Positions 8,529 through 16,929 of a DNA stretch of 24,513 bases are shown piece after piece (position 1 is the stretch's first letter; each line of letters starts with the position of its first letter). Location: positions 1 through 24,513 of the forward strand of contig DATFMH010000178.1 in assembly GCA_035267045.1 (NCBI GenBank). Direction: 5' to 3'. The notes under the pieces were generated by a model. It did not search any database, was not told the DNA's origin, and saw only the letters and a program-made list of their open reading frames with translations. The stretch is from DATFMH01 sp035267045 (GTDB taxonomy: Bacteria; Bacteroidota; Rhodothermia; Balneolales; DATFMH01). Both the position numbers and the translations under genes were made by a program.

Positions 8529-9326
8529 ATGAAAGTTCTATACGCTGCTGCTGAGATATCACCCTTCGCCAGAATGACCAACACGGCTGATTTGTTACGA
8601 TTCCTGCCGGCATCTTTGCAGGATAAGGGTTTTGAAATAAGAATCCTCTTACCTAAATACGGTTCCATCAATGACCGTCGCAATCGTTTGCATGAAGTTA
8701 TCCGCTTGTCGGGCATCAAAGTAGAGGTGGGGGGCAAAACGGAGAGTATGCGTATTAAAGTTGCCAGTATCCCTAATGCTAAACTTCAGGTATATTTTCT
8801 GGATAATGATACCTATTTTCAACGCAAAGGATTATTCAAGGACCCCAAAACAGATAAATTTTATAAAGATAACGATGAACGATTAGTTTTCTACAATAAA
8901 GGGGTGCTTGAAACCGTAAAGAAGCTAGGTTGGGAGCCCGATATCATTCATTGTCATGACTGGGCTGCAGGATTTATTCCTGTATTCTTAAGAACTATTT
9001 ATAAAGACGAAGAAATTTTTAAGAATACGAAAGTGATATATAACCTGCACGCTCCTGAAAATCATGGGCTTTTTGATGAGTCTATCCTGACAAAAATGGG
9101 ACTTCCAAAAGATTTTAAAGCTGATGAAGTAAAATCTGATGGGAAGATAGACTTTATTAAAGCCGGATTACGTTATGCTGATTATGTGGTTACAGGAAAC
9201 GAGATTCGGGACGAATTCGATCAGTCATTTAAAGAATTAAATATTGAACCGATTAAGATCCAAGGCTCTCCACAAGATATATCCAGTAAATTTGCTGATT
9301 TGTACCATAAAATCGGCGAAGAATAG
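8529..9326 (+). CDS. Short glycogen/starch synthase-like protein (GT5 N-terminal half only)
   Basis: A 265-residue protein from ATG 8529 resembling only the N-terminal Rossmann half of glycogen synthase; full GlgA is about 480 residues. Visible features are the opening MKVLYAAAEISPF, LLPKYGSINDRRNRLHEVIRLSG, KVASIPNAKLQVYFLDND, and DIIHCHDWAAGF (about 138-149). The ADP-glucose-binding motif KTGGL near the start is replaced by RMTNTAD, and the C-terminal nucleotide-binding half is absent. As I recall, Bacteroidota carry a conserved protein of this length and sequence, often next to a DUF4270 gene, as here, so it is a real family and not a local truncation. Without the nucleotide-binding half it may not be a glycosyltransferase alone. 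It could be a regulator or partner subunit in glucan metabolism. Confidence 0.85.
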   Translation: MKVLYAAAEISPFARMTNTADLLRFLPASLQDKGFEIRILLPKYGSINDRRNRLHEVIRLSGIKVEVGGKTESMRIKVASIPNAKLQVYFLDNDTYFQRKGLFKDPKTDKFYKDNDERLVFYNKGVLETVKKLGWEPDIIHCHDWAAGFIPVFLRTIYKDEEIFKNTKVIYNLHAPENHGLFDESILTKMGLPKDFKADEVKSDGKIDFIKAGLRYADYVVTGNEIRDEFDQSFKELNIEPIKIQGSPQDISSKFADLYHKIGEE

Positions 9327-9356
9327 AAATTTATCAAACGATTAATAGTAGCCCCT

Positions 9357-10568
9357 TTGATTTTTAAGAGAAGTAGTTTGCGCCAAGTCGCAAGATATTT
9401 TCCAATTATTATTGCAGTATTTGCATCATTATTGGTTTATAGTTGTGATAAACCAGGTATAGTTGGTTCAGGTCTTGTACCGTCTAATGGGAATGTTGTA
9501 ATTGATACAATCCCACTAACAAATTATGTAACATCTAAAATAGAGTTATATAGCGGTGACCGAATCGATTACTCGGCTGGAATTTATAACGATAAATTAT
9601 TTGGTAATGTTCAAGCTACAGGGTTGGTACAACCTTCGCTTGTATTACCATCAAATATCGATACACTAAAACCGGATGATAAGATTTATATGCGGTTTTA
9701 TATCGATTCTGTTTATGGAGATACCAATCAAACGGTAACGTTCGATTTGGAAGAAGCGTCACAACGCTGGAGGGGCCGTTCGTGGACAGTCGATTCAATA
9801 CCACCGGCTTCGGGCAATGTGATCACTTCTTTCGACGTTGGACACGATGATTCGATTGATGTTCAGATGCCTCAAAGCTGGGTGAGCAAATATCGTTCGG
9901 TTTTGTATAGTTCCAAAGATGCGTCAGTTCGTGATTCTATTTTTAATATAAAAGAACCCGGATTCATCCTGGTTCCCAAAACAAACGGGAAAATAGTCTC
10001 ATTTCAGGGTCAGAATACAAATTTGATTATACATGATTCAGTAGCTGTAAATGCTAAAACCTGGGCCTATAGTGTTAAGAGAACAAATGAGACGTCTGTT
10101 GGAGATTCATTATCTCAAATATATTCTACATTTAGCAGGGTACCGAGTATTAAGATAGATGTAAAATCGGATACAACGTTAACCATTAATGGTGATACTC
10201 TTAATACAAAAGCACTCTCACGCGTTGAAATGGCGTTGTACGAAGATTCGACAATGATGCAAAATACGCTGCCTGCTAATAACGTGAGGCCAAAAGTTTC
10301 AAATATTAACATTTATTACTTAGAAAGTGATCAAATAAATTTCGATGTTCTTAAGGGTCCGATTGGAGTTGCGGCGCGTAACCCCAAAGATGGATCGTTC
10401 CGGTATAATCTTACAGGACAGATAAACGATATTATGCTTGGGCATAGTAATAAAGGAAGATTTTATTTTGTACCTGAAGGAAATAGCGGTATTATTTATT
10501 CTCTGCTTTTAAGGACACCACAATCAGTCGTGCGAAATCCCAAACTGATTATTACATCTGTAAAATAA
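9357..10568 (+). CDS. DUF4270-like surface lipoprotein
   Basis: A 403-residue protein starting at TTG 9357. The N-terminus has two basic clusters, a hydrophobic run (FPIIIAVFASLLVYS, about 15-29) and a lipobox-like Cys30, so it should be a lipoprotein. The mature part opens with DKPGIVGSGLVPSNG followed by VIDTIPLTNYV and later GIYNDKLFGNVQA. This arrangement (lipid-anchored start, a DT-rich strand, then a 'Y/D-P/K-x-F-G' stretch) is what I know of the DUF4270 family. The rest is rich in beta-strands with no catalytic motif I can see. It lies 30 bp after the half-GT5 gene and 8 bp before the beta-barrel gene, so it is probably co-transcribed with both. Function is unknown; an extracytoplasmic scaffold or binding role is inference. 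The DUF4270 assignment is from memory of the family. Confidence 0.75.
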   Translation: MIFKRSSLRQVARYFPIIIAVFASLLVYSCDKPGIVGSGLVPSNGNVVIDTIPLTNYVTSKIELYSGDRIDYSAGIYNDKLFGNVQATGLVQPSLVLPSNIDTLKPDDKIYMRFYIDSVYGDTNQTVTFDLEEASQRWRGRSWTVDSIPPASGNVITSFDVGHDDSIDVQMPQSWVSKYRSVLYSSKDASVRDSIFNIKEPGFILVPKTNGKIVSFQGQNTNLIIHDSVAVNAKTWAYSVKRTNETSVGDSLSQIYSTFSRVPSIKIDVKSDTTLTINGDTLNTKALSRVEMALYEDSTMMQNTLPANNVRPKVSNINIYYLESDQINFDVLKGPIGVAARNPKDGSFRYNLTGQINDIMLGHSNKGRFYFVPEGNSGIIYSLLLRTPQSVVRNPKLIITSVK

Positions 10569-10576
10569 TAAGCTTT

Positions 10577-11866
10577 TTGAAGTACATTAATCTCGTCATA
10601 TTATTTAGTCTGTTAAGTAGTGGCCTTGTATTTGGCCAAAACAATAATAGCATAAACGATAAAGGTTCTCTCTATTCATACTATGGAATTGGTACCTTAA
10701 ACGATTACCGCGATTCTGATGCACAAGGTATGGGAATGAGTGGGATAGGCCTAAATGTCAGGTCAGCAAACCTTGCCAATCCGGCTATGTGGGGAAATGT
10801 TTTTTATACTTCCGGTTCCGGTGGTTTTTTTATCCGTAACATAGAATCGTCAGATAACCTGAATAAAAATATTAAGACAAATCTTGAACCCAGTCATTTT
10901 CAACTTGTAATACCTGTTAAAAGGAATAAAGTAGGTGTTTCTTTAGGGTTATTTCCAATTTCAAGCTCAAATTACAGTTATACCAAAAGTAATTTTATTT
11001 CTCCCATTAATTCTGCTACCGGCGATACTGTGAATTATAATGTCAATAACTCAGGAAGTGGTGGTATTGATTATCTTGAACTTGGCATTGGCTGGCAGAT
11101 AAATAAAAATTTGGCTGTTGGATATGCGCCTTCATTGGTATTTGGAATTTTAAAAGATGATATAACCACTAATTTCAGCAGTACGGCTTATCAACCCATA
11201 CAGTTAAACAGAAAAATTTCAAATATCGGGTTTGGTAACAGAGCCGGTATTTATTTTCAGAAATCACGGGTTTTTAGTGATCATGATCAATTATCTGTCG
11301 GTTTAATGGCCAGCTTGCCTGTTCATTTGAGTTCTACGTTATCTGTGCAAAATTATATTGCAAGCAGTGGGGGTACCGTAAGTAATCCTACAAAAAATTT
11401 AAAAAATGGAAATCTGAGGTTACCGCTTCGTACAGGAATGGGTATTTCATACTGGATCAATCAGAAAGTATTGGTAGGTTCGGAGGTACTCTACCAAAAA
11501 TGGTCAGATTTCCAGAATATTGACGGTAAACATGATTCATACCTGAAAGATCGAATTAGATTAGGAGTAGGTACTCAGTTCTTGCCTGCTAACAAAAGAT
11601 CTAATAGTTTCTTTCAAAATCTGGCATACAGAGTAGGATTTTCGTATGATTCAGGTTACTTGAAATTAAACGATACCAGTATTCAGTCTTGGTTTATAAC
11701 GGCAGGATTAGGTATTCCTTCCAAGGTAGGTTCATCTATTAATATCAATGCTGAATATGGATTTACAGGCTCAAAAGCAAATAACTTAATCAGAGAAAGA
11801 ATATTTTCTTTGAGAATATCGTTTAACTTAACAGAGCTCATGTTCTTAAAGCATAAAATCCAGTAG
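10577..11866 (+). CDS. Outer-membrane beta-barrel protein (FadL/PorV-like N-terminus)
   Basis: A 429-residue protein starting at TTG 10577, 8 bp after the previous stop. Residues 1-20 form a signal peptide (hydrophobic core, cleavage likely after VFG-Q21). The mature start has SLYSYYGIGTLNDYRDSDAQGMGMSG and then NLANPAMWGN, a pattern found in Bacteroidota FadL/PorV-like barrels with a G-x-A/S-x-NPA plug region. The remainder alternates polar and aromatic/hydrophobic residues in strand-length blocks ending with glycine turns. The last strands (RIFSLRISFNL) resemble barrel closure, followed by a 9-residue tail. It likely resides in the outer membrane. The adjacent lipoprotein and TPR genes suggest a joint envelope complex. 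The transported substrate cannot be told from sequence. Confidence 0.8.
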   Translation: MKYINLVILFSLLSSGLVFGQNNNSINDKGSLYSYYGIGTLNDYRDSDAQGMGMSGIGLNVRSANLANPAMWGNVFYTSGSGGFFIRNIESSDNLNKNIKTNLEPSHFQLVIPVKRNKVGVSLGLFPISSSNYSYTKSNFISPINSATGDTVNYNVNNSGSGGIDYLELGIGWQINKNLAVGYAPSLVFGILKDDITTNFSSTAYQPIQLNRKISNIGFGNRAGIYFQKSRVFSDHDQLSVGLMASLPVHLSSTLSVQNYIASSGGTVSNPTKNLKNGNLRLPLRTGMGISYWINQKVLVGSEVLYQKWSDFQNIDGKHDSYLKDRIRLGVGTQFLPANKRSNSFFQNLAYRVGFSYDSGYLKLNDTSIQSWFITAGLGIPSKVGSSININAEYGFTGSKANNLIRERIFSLRISFNLTELMFLKHKIQ

Positions 11867-11885
11867 TAACTACAAATTAGAAACC

Positions 11886-13214
11886 ATGAAGAAAATTATT
11901 AGCCTTGTAGCAGTATTTCTATATGTTGGTATGGTATCTGTGCAGGCACAAGATAAGCAGGTACCACCTGCCCCATATGGCTTAAGCCCTGTTGAAGCTT
12001 ATTCCGTTTTTTCGGAAAGTTATAAAAACAAAGATTATCAAAACGCATTACCATATGGTAGATGGCTATTAATAGCTCATCCCAAAAAAATTCAGGGTAT
12101 GCCACAATATTCCGGGGATGATGTTTTTAGCGATATGATCGATATTTACGAAGGTATTGCTAAAAAGAAAAATGACCCTACAATAAAATCGGCTTATCTT
12201 GATTCAGCTGCAGCTTTATACAATCAGGCCATCAATACTTTTTCTAAGGATGAGATAGATCATTATGATTGGTATATGCAGCAAGGCCGATTTTATCAGG
12301 AACATAATGATTTTATCAATAACGGTATGCAAAAGGCCGTTGCAGATTATCAGAAATTGTTTAAAATGGATCCCAAGAAAACCACGCAACTTGGCCAGGG
12401 TTATTATGTTCAGATTATAGTAAATAATTTAGTTGGTCAGGGCGAAAAGGATAAAGCGCTGAGTGTTATGAAGACGGCGGAACCTTATGCCAATGATAAA
12501 ACGAAGAATTATTTTGAGAAAGTCCGGAATCAGTTATTCAGTTCACCTCAGGAACGTATTACGTATTTAAAAGGTAAGGTAAAAAGTGATCCTAAAGACG
12601 TTAAGTCGTTAAAAGAGTTGTTTGATTTATATCATCAAACAGATAATTATGATGCAGCCAAGCAAGTTGCTGAGGATTTATATAAATTGAATCCTGATTA
12701 TGATAATTCGGAACGACTTGGTTCTATTGCAACTGATAATGCTAATTACAAAGCGGCAATAAAATATTATAAGGATGCCTTGGGTAAAGCCAAGACAACC
12801 AAACAAAAGAAAACAGTAATAAAAGGGCTTGTAAGTAACTATATTAATCTTGAAGAATTACAAACAGCCAGGAAATATGCCCGTGAAGGTATACATCTGG
12901 ATTCTCACTGGGGAGAACCGTACATTCAAATAGCTCGTATATATGCACAAGCGGTAAACGACTGTACTACAGGTCAGATGACTCGTAAGGATAAAGTGGT
13001 TTATTGGCTGGTTCTCGATTATCTGGATAAAGCGAAAAGTGTAGATCCGTCTACCGCCAATAAGGTTAATCAATTATACCAAACATATAAGCAGGTAACC
13101 CCAAGTGTAGAAGAAAAATTCTATCAAAACTGGAAAAAAGGTGAGAAAATCAAAGTTGATTCATCACTTAAGAAATGCTACGGATGGATTGATGAGACAA
13201 CAACCGTACGATAA
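11886..13214 (+). CDS. Exported tetratricopeptide-repeat protein
   Basis: A 442-residue protein from ATG 11886, 19 bp after the barrel gene. Residues 1-21 are a signal peptide (cleavage likely VQA-Q22). The mature protein is helical with TPR-like units: one around residues 40-60 (SESYKNKDYQNALPYGRWLL), further units across about 105-235, and clear ones around 230-330 (LFDLYHQTDNYDAAKQVAEDLYKLNPD and NYKAAIKYYKDALGKA). The C-terminal end (YQNWKKGEKIKVDSS...CYGWIDE) is not TPR. Bacteroidota have exported TPR proteins with a similar start. It is likely periplasmic and may act as an adaptor for the barrel and the lipoprotein. The exact function is unknown. Confidence 0.8.
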   Translation: MKKIISLVAVFLYVGMVSVQAQDKQVPPAPYGLSPVEAYSVFSESYKNKDYQNALPYGRWLLIAHPKKIQGMPQYSGDDVFSDMIDIYEGIAKKKNDPTIKSAYLDSAAALYNQAINTFSKDEIDHYDWYMQQGRFYQEHNDFINNGMQKAVADYQKLFKMDPKKTTQLGQGYYVQIIVNNLVGQGEKDKALSVMKTAEPYANDKTKNYFEKVRNQLFSSPQERITYLKGKVKSDPKDVKSLKELFDLYHQTDNYDAAKQVAEDLYKLNPDYDNSERLGSIATDNANYKAAIKYYKDALGKAKTTKQKKTVIKGLVSNYINLEELQTARKYAREGIHLDSHWGEPYIQIARIYAQAVNDCTTGQMTRKDKVVYWLVLDYLDKAKSVDPSTANKVNQLYQTYKQVTPSVEEKFYQNWKKGEKIKVDSSLKKCYGWIDETTTVR

Positions 13215-13275
13215 GAACATTAGTATTTTCCAGTTTATTTTTCTAAGATCTATAAGAACATTATATTAAAGTATT

Positions 13276-13328
13276 GATCAGAATAGTTGGGCAGCGTTAA
13301 TGAGGGTTCGCACCCTGCTATTCTGATC
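13276..13328 (+). promoter_or_regulatory. Structured leader element upstream of rho
   Basis: GATCAGAATAG (13276-13286) and CTATTCTGATC (13318-13328) are perfect 11-bp complements. They enclose an inner hairpin AGGGT/ACCCT (13303-13307, 13312-13316) with a TCGC loop. A competing helix, GCAG (13291-13294) with CTGC (13315-13318), shares bases with both. The element lies about 100 bp upstream of the rho ATG, and no T-run follows directly, so it does not look like a simple terminator. It could be a regulatory RNA leader of rho, or a 3'-end structure protecting the upstream TPR-operon mRNA. The stem is seen; the role is inferred. Confidence 0.5.
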
Positions 13329-13431
13329 TTCTATACGACAAGCCCCCTTACTACGATTATTGAAGATTTGTCCCTTTTTTATCAAACGTTAATCGGGCAC
13401 ATCTGTATCAAAGAGATAAAAACCTAAAAGC

Positions 13432-14661
13432 ATGAGTCATTCTAAGGGTAAAAACCCAAAGCGAAGAAAAAGCAAAAAAAAGAATAATAATAAACGGAAG
13501 TCCAATAGTGGAAAGGGATATACTCCTCAGTTTATCAATAACCAGAATGTAGTTTTTGGTGGTCGATATACAGGGGTGGTAGAAATCAATCCCAAAGGTT
13601 TCGGTTTTATTCGAAAACTCGATCATGAGTTTACCTTTACGGATAAGGATCCTTTTCTGACACCGGACGAAGTACGGCATTATAACTTGCGTCCGGGACT
13701 GGAAGTTGAAGGTGAGTTTGAAGTAGATCAACAAGGGAACAAACATGTTCGCAGTGTAGAAAAGATCAACAAAAAACCAAACGATCTTTGGGCACGCGTA
13801 CCGCGTTTCGAACATCAGACACCGATAATGCCGGATGAGCCGATTAACTTGGCAGAGGGGCCGGAAGATATCGAGATGAGGGTTGTTGATTTAATCGCAC
13901 CAATAGGCAAGGGGCAACGGGCTCTGATCGTGGCACCCCCGCGTACCGGGAAAACTGTGTTACTCAAAAAAATAGCCAAAAGTGTAGATGCCTTACACCG
14001 TGATATTCACCTGGCCATATTATTGGTTGATGAACGTCCGGAAGAGGTCACTGATTTTCTGCGTACTACTAAGGGACGTGTATTTGCATCCTCAAACGAT
14101 AAACCTATAAGCAGCCATATTCGCATATCTGAATTAGCTTTGGGATACGTTAAAAGGAAAGCTGAAGAGGGTGAAGATGCTATCTTGTTAATTGACTCGT
14201 TAACCCGCCTTGGGCGTTCTTATAATGCCGCTCAAAGTAAAAGTGGAAGAACATTATCCGGCGGATTGGATATACGTGCGTTGGAAATCCCTAAACAGAT
14301 TTTTGGCTCTGCACGTAATATTGAGGGCGGTGGTTCTTTGACGATCATTGCTACCTGCCTGGTTGAGACCAATTCCAGGATGGATGACTTGATTTTTGAA
14401 GAATTCAAAGGTACCGGTAATATGGAACTGGTCCTTGATCGTGAATTGGCAAATGACCGTGTATTCCCGGCCATTAATATTGCCGCTTCCGGTACTCGTA
14501 ACGAAGATAAATTCATCGAGGGTTCGTTGGATGAGCGTAACATGGTACGCCGTTACCTACTTAAGAAGTCTCCCAAAGAATCAATGCAAAGCCTGTTACA
14601 GGTATTGAAACGCACTAAAAGCAACGAAGAACTATTGAATCAGATAGCTGCTTACGGTTAA
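13432..14661 (+). CDS. rho: Transcription termination factor Rho
   Basis: A 409-residue protein from ATG 13432 (E. coli Rho is 419). It is a hexameric RNA-dependent ATPase that ends transcription at non-coding or untranslated RNA. The usual N-terminal helical bundle is missing; in its place is a 30-residue Lys/Arg/Asn/Ser-rich tail. The cold-shock-type RNA-binding domain follows (GVVEINPKGFGFIRK, 48-62). The ATPase core has P-loop APPRTGKT (168-175, Lys174), Walker B ILLID (251-255), SLTRLGRSYN, the secondary RNA-binding site SGRTLSGGLD (271-280) and EGGGSLTIIATCLVET. The P-loop has RT where E. coli has KA (APPKAGKT), a substitution common in this phylum. It stands alone, followed by convergent genes, with a 217-bp leader that suggests its own regulation. 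Confidence 0.97.
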   Translation: MSHSKGKNPKRRKSKKKNNNKRKSNSGKGYTPQFINNQNVVFGGRYTGVVEINPKGFGFIRKLDHEFTFTDKDPFLTPDEVRHYNLRPGLEVEGEFEVDQQGNKHVRSVEKINKKPNDLWARVPRFEHQTPIMPDEPINLAEGPEDIEMRVVDLIAPIGKGQRALIVAPPRTGKTVLLKKIAKSVDALHRDIHLAILLVDERPEEVTDFLRTTKGRVFASSNDKPISSHIRISELALGYVKRKAEEGEDAILLIDSLTRLGRSYNAAQSKSGRTLSGGLDIRALEIPKQIFGSARNIEGGGSLTIIATCLVETNSRMDDLIFEEFKGTGNMELVLDRELANDRVFPAINIAASGTRNEDKFIEGSLDERNMVRRYLLKKSPKESMQSLLQVLKRTKSNEELLNQIAAYG

Positions 14662-14751
14662 TGGCTAATCGGGAATGTTCCCTCTTAAAAGAATATCTCC
14701 CGTGGTAAAAAAATAGCCCGGAAATTAAAATGAATTGATATAAGTTGTCAA

Positions 14752-15123
14752 TCAGACCTTCAGAGATTGATCAACGACTCTCGCCCATTCTAATATACCA
14801 CCGGCAAGATTTTTAGGATTTTCAAACCCGTGATTTTTCAGGATTTGACATGCACGGGCGCTGCGTGCTCCTGAACGGCAATGGACAATGATTTCCTGAT
14901 CTTTATATTGACTAATTTCATCCATGCGTTGAGGAAGTTCTCCCAACGGGATTAATTTAGCACCGATATTTGCCGTCTGATATTCCCGGGGTTGTCTGAC
15001 ATCAAGAATAAAAGGTTTGTCACCATTGTCGATTTTCTCTTTGAGCTCTTCAACGGATATTTCTTCAATATTCATACCTGGTCTGTTATTTAATTTGTTC
15101 AAGAGAGATGAAAAAAATGCCAT
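14752..15123 (-). CDS. Single-domain rhodanese-like sulfurtransferase
   Basis: A 123-residue protein from ATG 15123. After a short N-terminal lead (about 17 residues) a single rhodanese domain runs to the end: ISVEELKEKI, LDVRQPREYQTANI (40-53), IPLGELP, and the active-site loop IVHCRSGARSA with Cys82, then GGILEW. The six-residue CRSGAR loop fits sulfurtransferases that carry persulfide sulfur, rather than Cdc25-type phosphatases with seven. It is the last gene of the minus-strand run, 5 bp after lptB. The physiological sulfur acceptor is unknown; this family often supports thiosulfate or cysteine sulfur trafficking. Confidence 0.93.
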   Translation of the reverse strand: MAFFSSLLNKLNNRPGMNIEEISVEELKEKIDNGDKPFILDVRQPREYQTANIGAKLIPLGELPQRMDEISQYKDQEIIVHCRSGARSARACQILKNHGFENPKNLAGGILEWARVVDQSLKV

Positions 15124-15128
15124 AATGT

Positions 15129-15890
15129 TTATTCATTAATATTGTACCTGTCTAATCGAAACTGTCGTCCCAAATACAGTTTCTTGGCTTCCTCGTCTTC
15201 TGCGAGGAAATCTGCTGATCCTTCTTTAAGAATTTTCCCCTCGAACATCAGATATGCACGATCTGTAATGGCGAGGGTTTCGTGTACATTGTGATCCGTA
15301 ATTAATATACCGATATTTTTTGTCTTAAGAGATGCCACTATTTGTTGTATATCTTCAACAGCAATAGGGTCAACACCTGCAAAAGGTTCATCCAGTAAAA
15401 TAAATTTTGGCTGTGTGACCAAAGCTCGTGCTATTTCCGTTCGTCGCCGTTCACCACCGGATAAACTGTGTCCTTTATTGTTAACAACTGTTTGAAGATT
15501 AAATTCTTCAATTAAATGATCGACCCGCTCTTTTACCTCTTTTTTGGATTCGGGTAAGAACTCCAGGACTGATTCCAGATTTTCTCTGACAGTCAGGTTC
15601 CTGAATACACTCGCTTCCTGAGAAAGATAACCGATACCATATCGGGCTCTTAGGTACATCGGTTTATTAGTGATATTCATGTCATCAAGGAAAATAGAAC
15701 CGTGTTCAGGTTGTATGAGTCCGACGAACATGTAGAATGTAGTGGTCTTGCCTGCCCCATTAGGCCCCAGTAATCCGACGATCTCACCTTGCCGTACATT
15801 GATTGATACATCAGATACAACGGTACGCTTCCTGTACCGTTTAGTCAGATCTGTGCAATATAAGGTGATATGTTCGTTTTTTACTTCCAA
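15129..15890 (-). CDS. lptB: LPS export ABC transporter ATPase LptB
   Basis: A 253-residue ABC ATPase starting at TTG 15890. P-loop GPNGAGKTT (42-50), Q-loop Gln90 in GYLSQEASVF, signature LSGGERRR (142-149), Walker B FILLDEPFAGVDP (162-174) and switch His199 are all present. The sequence YLSQEASVFRNLTV and the LSGGERRRTEIARAL stretch are characteristic of LptB, the cytoplasmic ATPase that drives lipopolysaccharide from the inner membrane through the LptFG-A-DE bridge. It starts 5 bp after the M42 peptidase stop and ends 5 bp before the rhodanese gene. LptA, LptC, LptF and LptG are not in the window. A branched-chain amino acid LivF-type ATPase is a weaker alternative. Confidence 0.93.
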   Translation of the reverse strand: MEVKNEHITLYCTDLTKRYRKRTVVSDVSINVRQGEIVGLLGPNGAGKTTTFYMFVGLIQPEHGSIFLDDMNITNKPMYLRARYGIGYLSQEASVFRNLTVRENLESVLEFLPESKKEVKERVDHLIEEFNLQTVVNNKGHSLSGGERRRTEIARALVTQPKFILLDEPFAGVDPIAVEDIQQIVASLKTKNIGILITDHNVHETLAITDRAYLMFEGKILKEGSADFLAEDEEAKKLYLGRQFRLDRYNINE

Positions 15891-15895
15891 AAATA

Positions 15896-16924
15896 TTAAG
15901 GAGTATACGTGTGGATATTTTCGATCATTTTTACAGCCAATTGGATAGATGCATCCACATCGGCTTTGGAAACTGTTTCAACAGTGCTGTGTATATAACG
16001 TGTGGGTGTTGAAATGCATGATGTATACGCTCCCACACCTGTTAAATATTGAATACCCGAGGAGTCAGTTCCGCCGGCTGTCAGTATTTCTCTTTGGTAT
16101 TTGATGTCATTATGATCACAAAGATTTTCCAGAAATGTTACAAGTGAAGGGGTGCTGATAACACTGCTATCATAAATTTTTATAGCTGTACCTTTACCGA
16201 GTTCTGTACATTTGTCCTGTGCTTCAATACCCGGTGTGTCATTAGCCAAAGTAGTATCGAGAGCTATTCCTATTTCAGGTTGTATATGATTAGCGGCAAC
16301 CCTGGCACCTCGAATACCGACTTCTTCCTGCACAGTAAATACTCCGTAAAAGTCACATTGTATATTCTTTGCCTGCCTGATAGCTTCAAGCAGGATATAA
16401 ACGGAAATGCGGTTATCGAGTGATTTGCCTGTAATATTATCACCCAGTTCACGGAGATCTTTTTCCCTGGTTATCGGGGAACCATTGGGTACCAGTTGTT
16501 TTACTTTCTCTGGCGGTAAACCAACATCAATAAAAAAATCTTTCAATTCGGCTGCTTTCTTGCGTTCTTCAGCCGATTGTGCATGAATACCCTTTGTACC
16601 GATGACACCCAGCAAATCCTTTTTACCGTGGACAATAACTCGTTGCGTTGATAACGTTTTTGGATCGAAACCACCCAGGTTATGAAACCGGATGAAACCA
16701 TTGTCATCAATATATTTCGAAATAAGTGATATTTCATCGAGGTGGGCAGCTGTCATCACTCGCCTTTGGCCCCCATTTATGCGCACAATCAGATTCCCGA
16801 TACCGTCAACTTCGTATTCATCCACGTGATCTTTGATCTGATCGATTATGAAGTCACGTATACGGTGTTCAAATCCGGGCGCTCCGGGTAGTTCAGAGAT
16901 TATTTTTAGTAGATCAGGATCCAT
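15896..16924 (-). CDS. M42-family metalloaminopeptidase (glutamyl aminopeptidase/endoglucanase-like)
   Basis: A 342-residue protein when started at ATG 16924. An in-frame TTG at 16933 would add three residues and overlap the purQ stop, so the ATG is preferred. M42 metal ligands are present in order: AHLDEI with His61 and Asp63, GKSLDNR with Asp170, TVQEEVG with Glu200/Glu201, ALDT with Asp223, and YIHS with His312. The family forms large tetrahedral complexes that trim N-terminal residues from peptides in the cytoplasm. GGTDSSG and the C-terminal ETVSKADVDASIQL match the family. It follows purQ closely and precedes lptB by 5 bp. The substrate preference cannot be read from sequence; old 'endoglucanase' labels for this family are unreliable. 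Confidence 0.92.
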   Translation of the reverse strand: MDPDLLKIISELPGAPGFEHRIRDFIIDQIKDHVDEYEVDGIGNLIVRINGGQRRVMTAAHLDEISLISKYIDDNGFIRFHNLGGFDPKTLSTQRVIVHGKKDLLGVIGTKGIHAQSAEERKKAAELKDFFIDVGLPPEKVKQLVPNGSPITREKDLRELGDNITGKSLDNRISVYILLEAIRQAKNIQCDFYGVFTVQEEVGIRGARVAANHIQPEIGIALDTTLANDTPGIEAQDKCTELGKGTAIKIYDSSVISTPSLVTFLENLCDHNDIKYQREILTAGGTDSSGIQYLTGVGAYTSCISTPTRYIHSTVETVSKADVDASIQLAVKMIENIHTYTP

Positions 16925-16929
16925 TAATA

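Noticed and set aside
8529..9326. Half-length glycogen synthase as a pseudogene
   Set aside because: It has a clean start and stop, keeps family sequence to its end, is followed at once by another gene, and matches a known short family.
13303..13319. tRNA T-arm-like GGGTTCGCACCC upstream of rho
   Set aside because: The loop is four bases, not seven, and the 53-base structure cannot form a tRNA cloverleaf.
13408..13815. 135-codon open frame on the minus strand opposite the start of rho
   Set aside because: It overlaps the clearly real rho gene, has no recognisable domain, and has hydrophobic composition expected from the antisense of a Lys/Arg-rich region.
14671..14684. GGGAATGTTCCC as the rho terminator
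   Set aside because: The loop would be two to four bases with a four- or five-pair stem and no clean T-run, so it is too weak.
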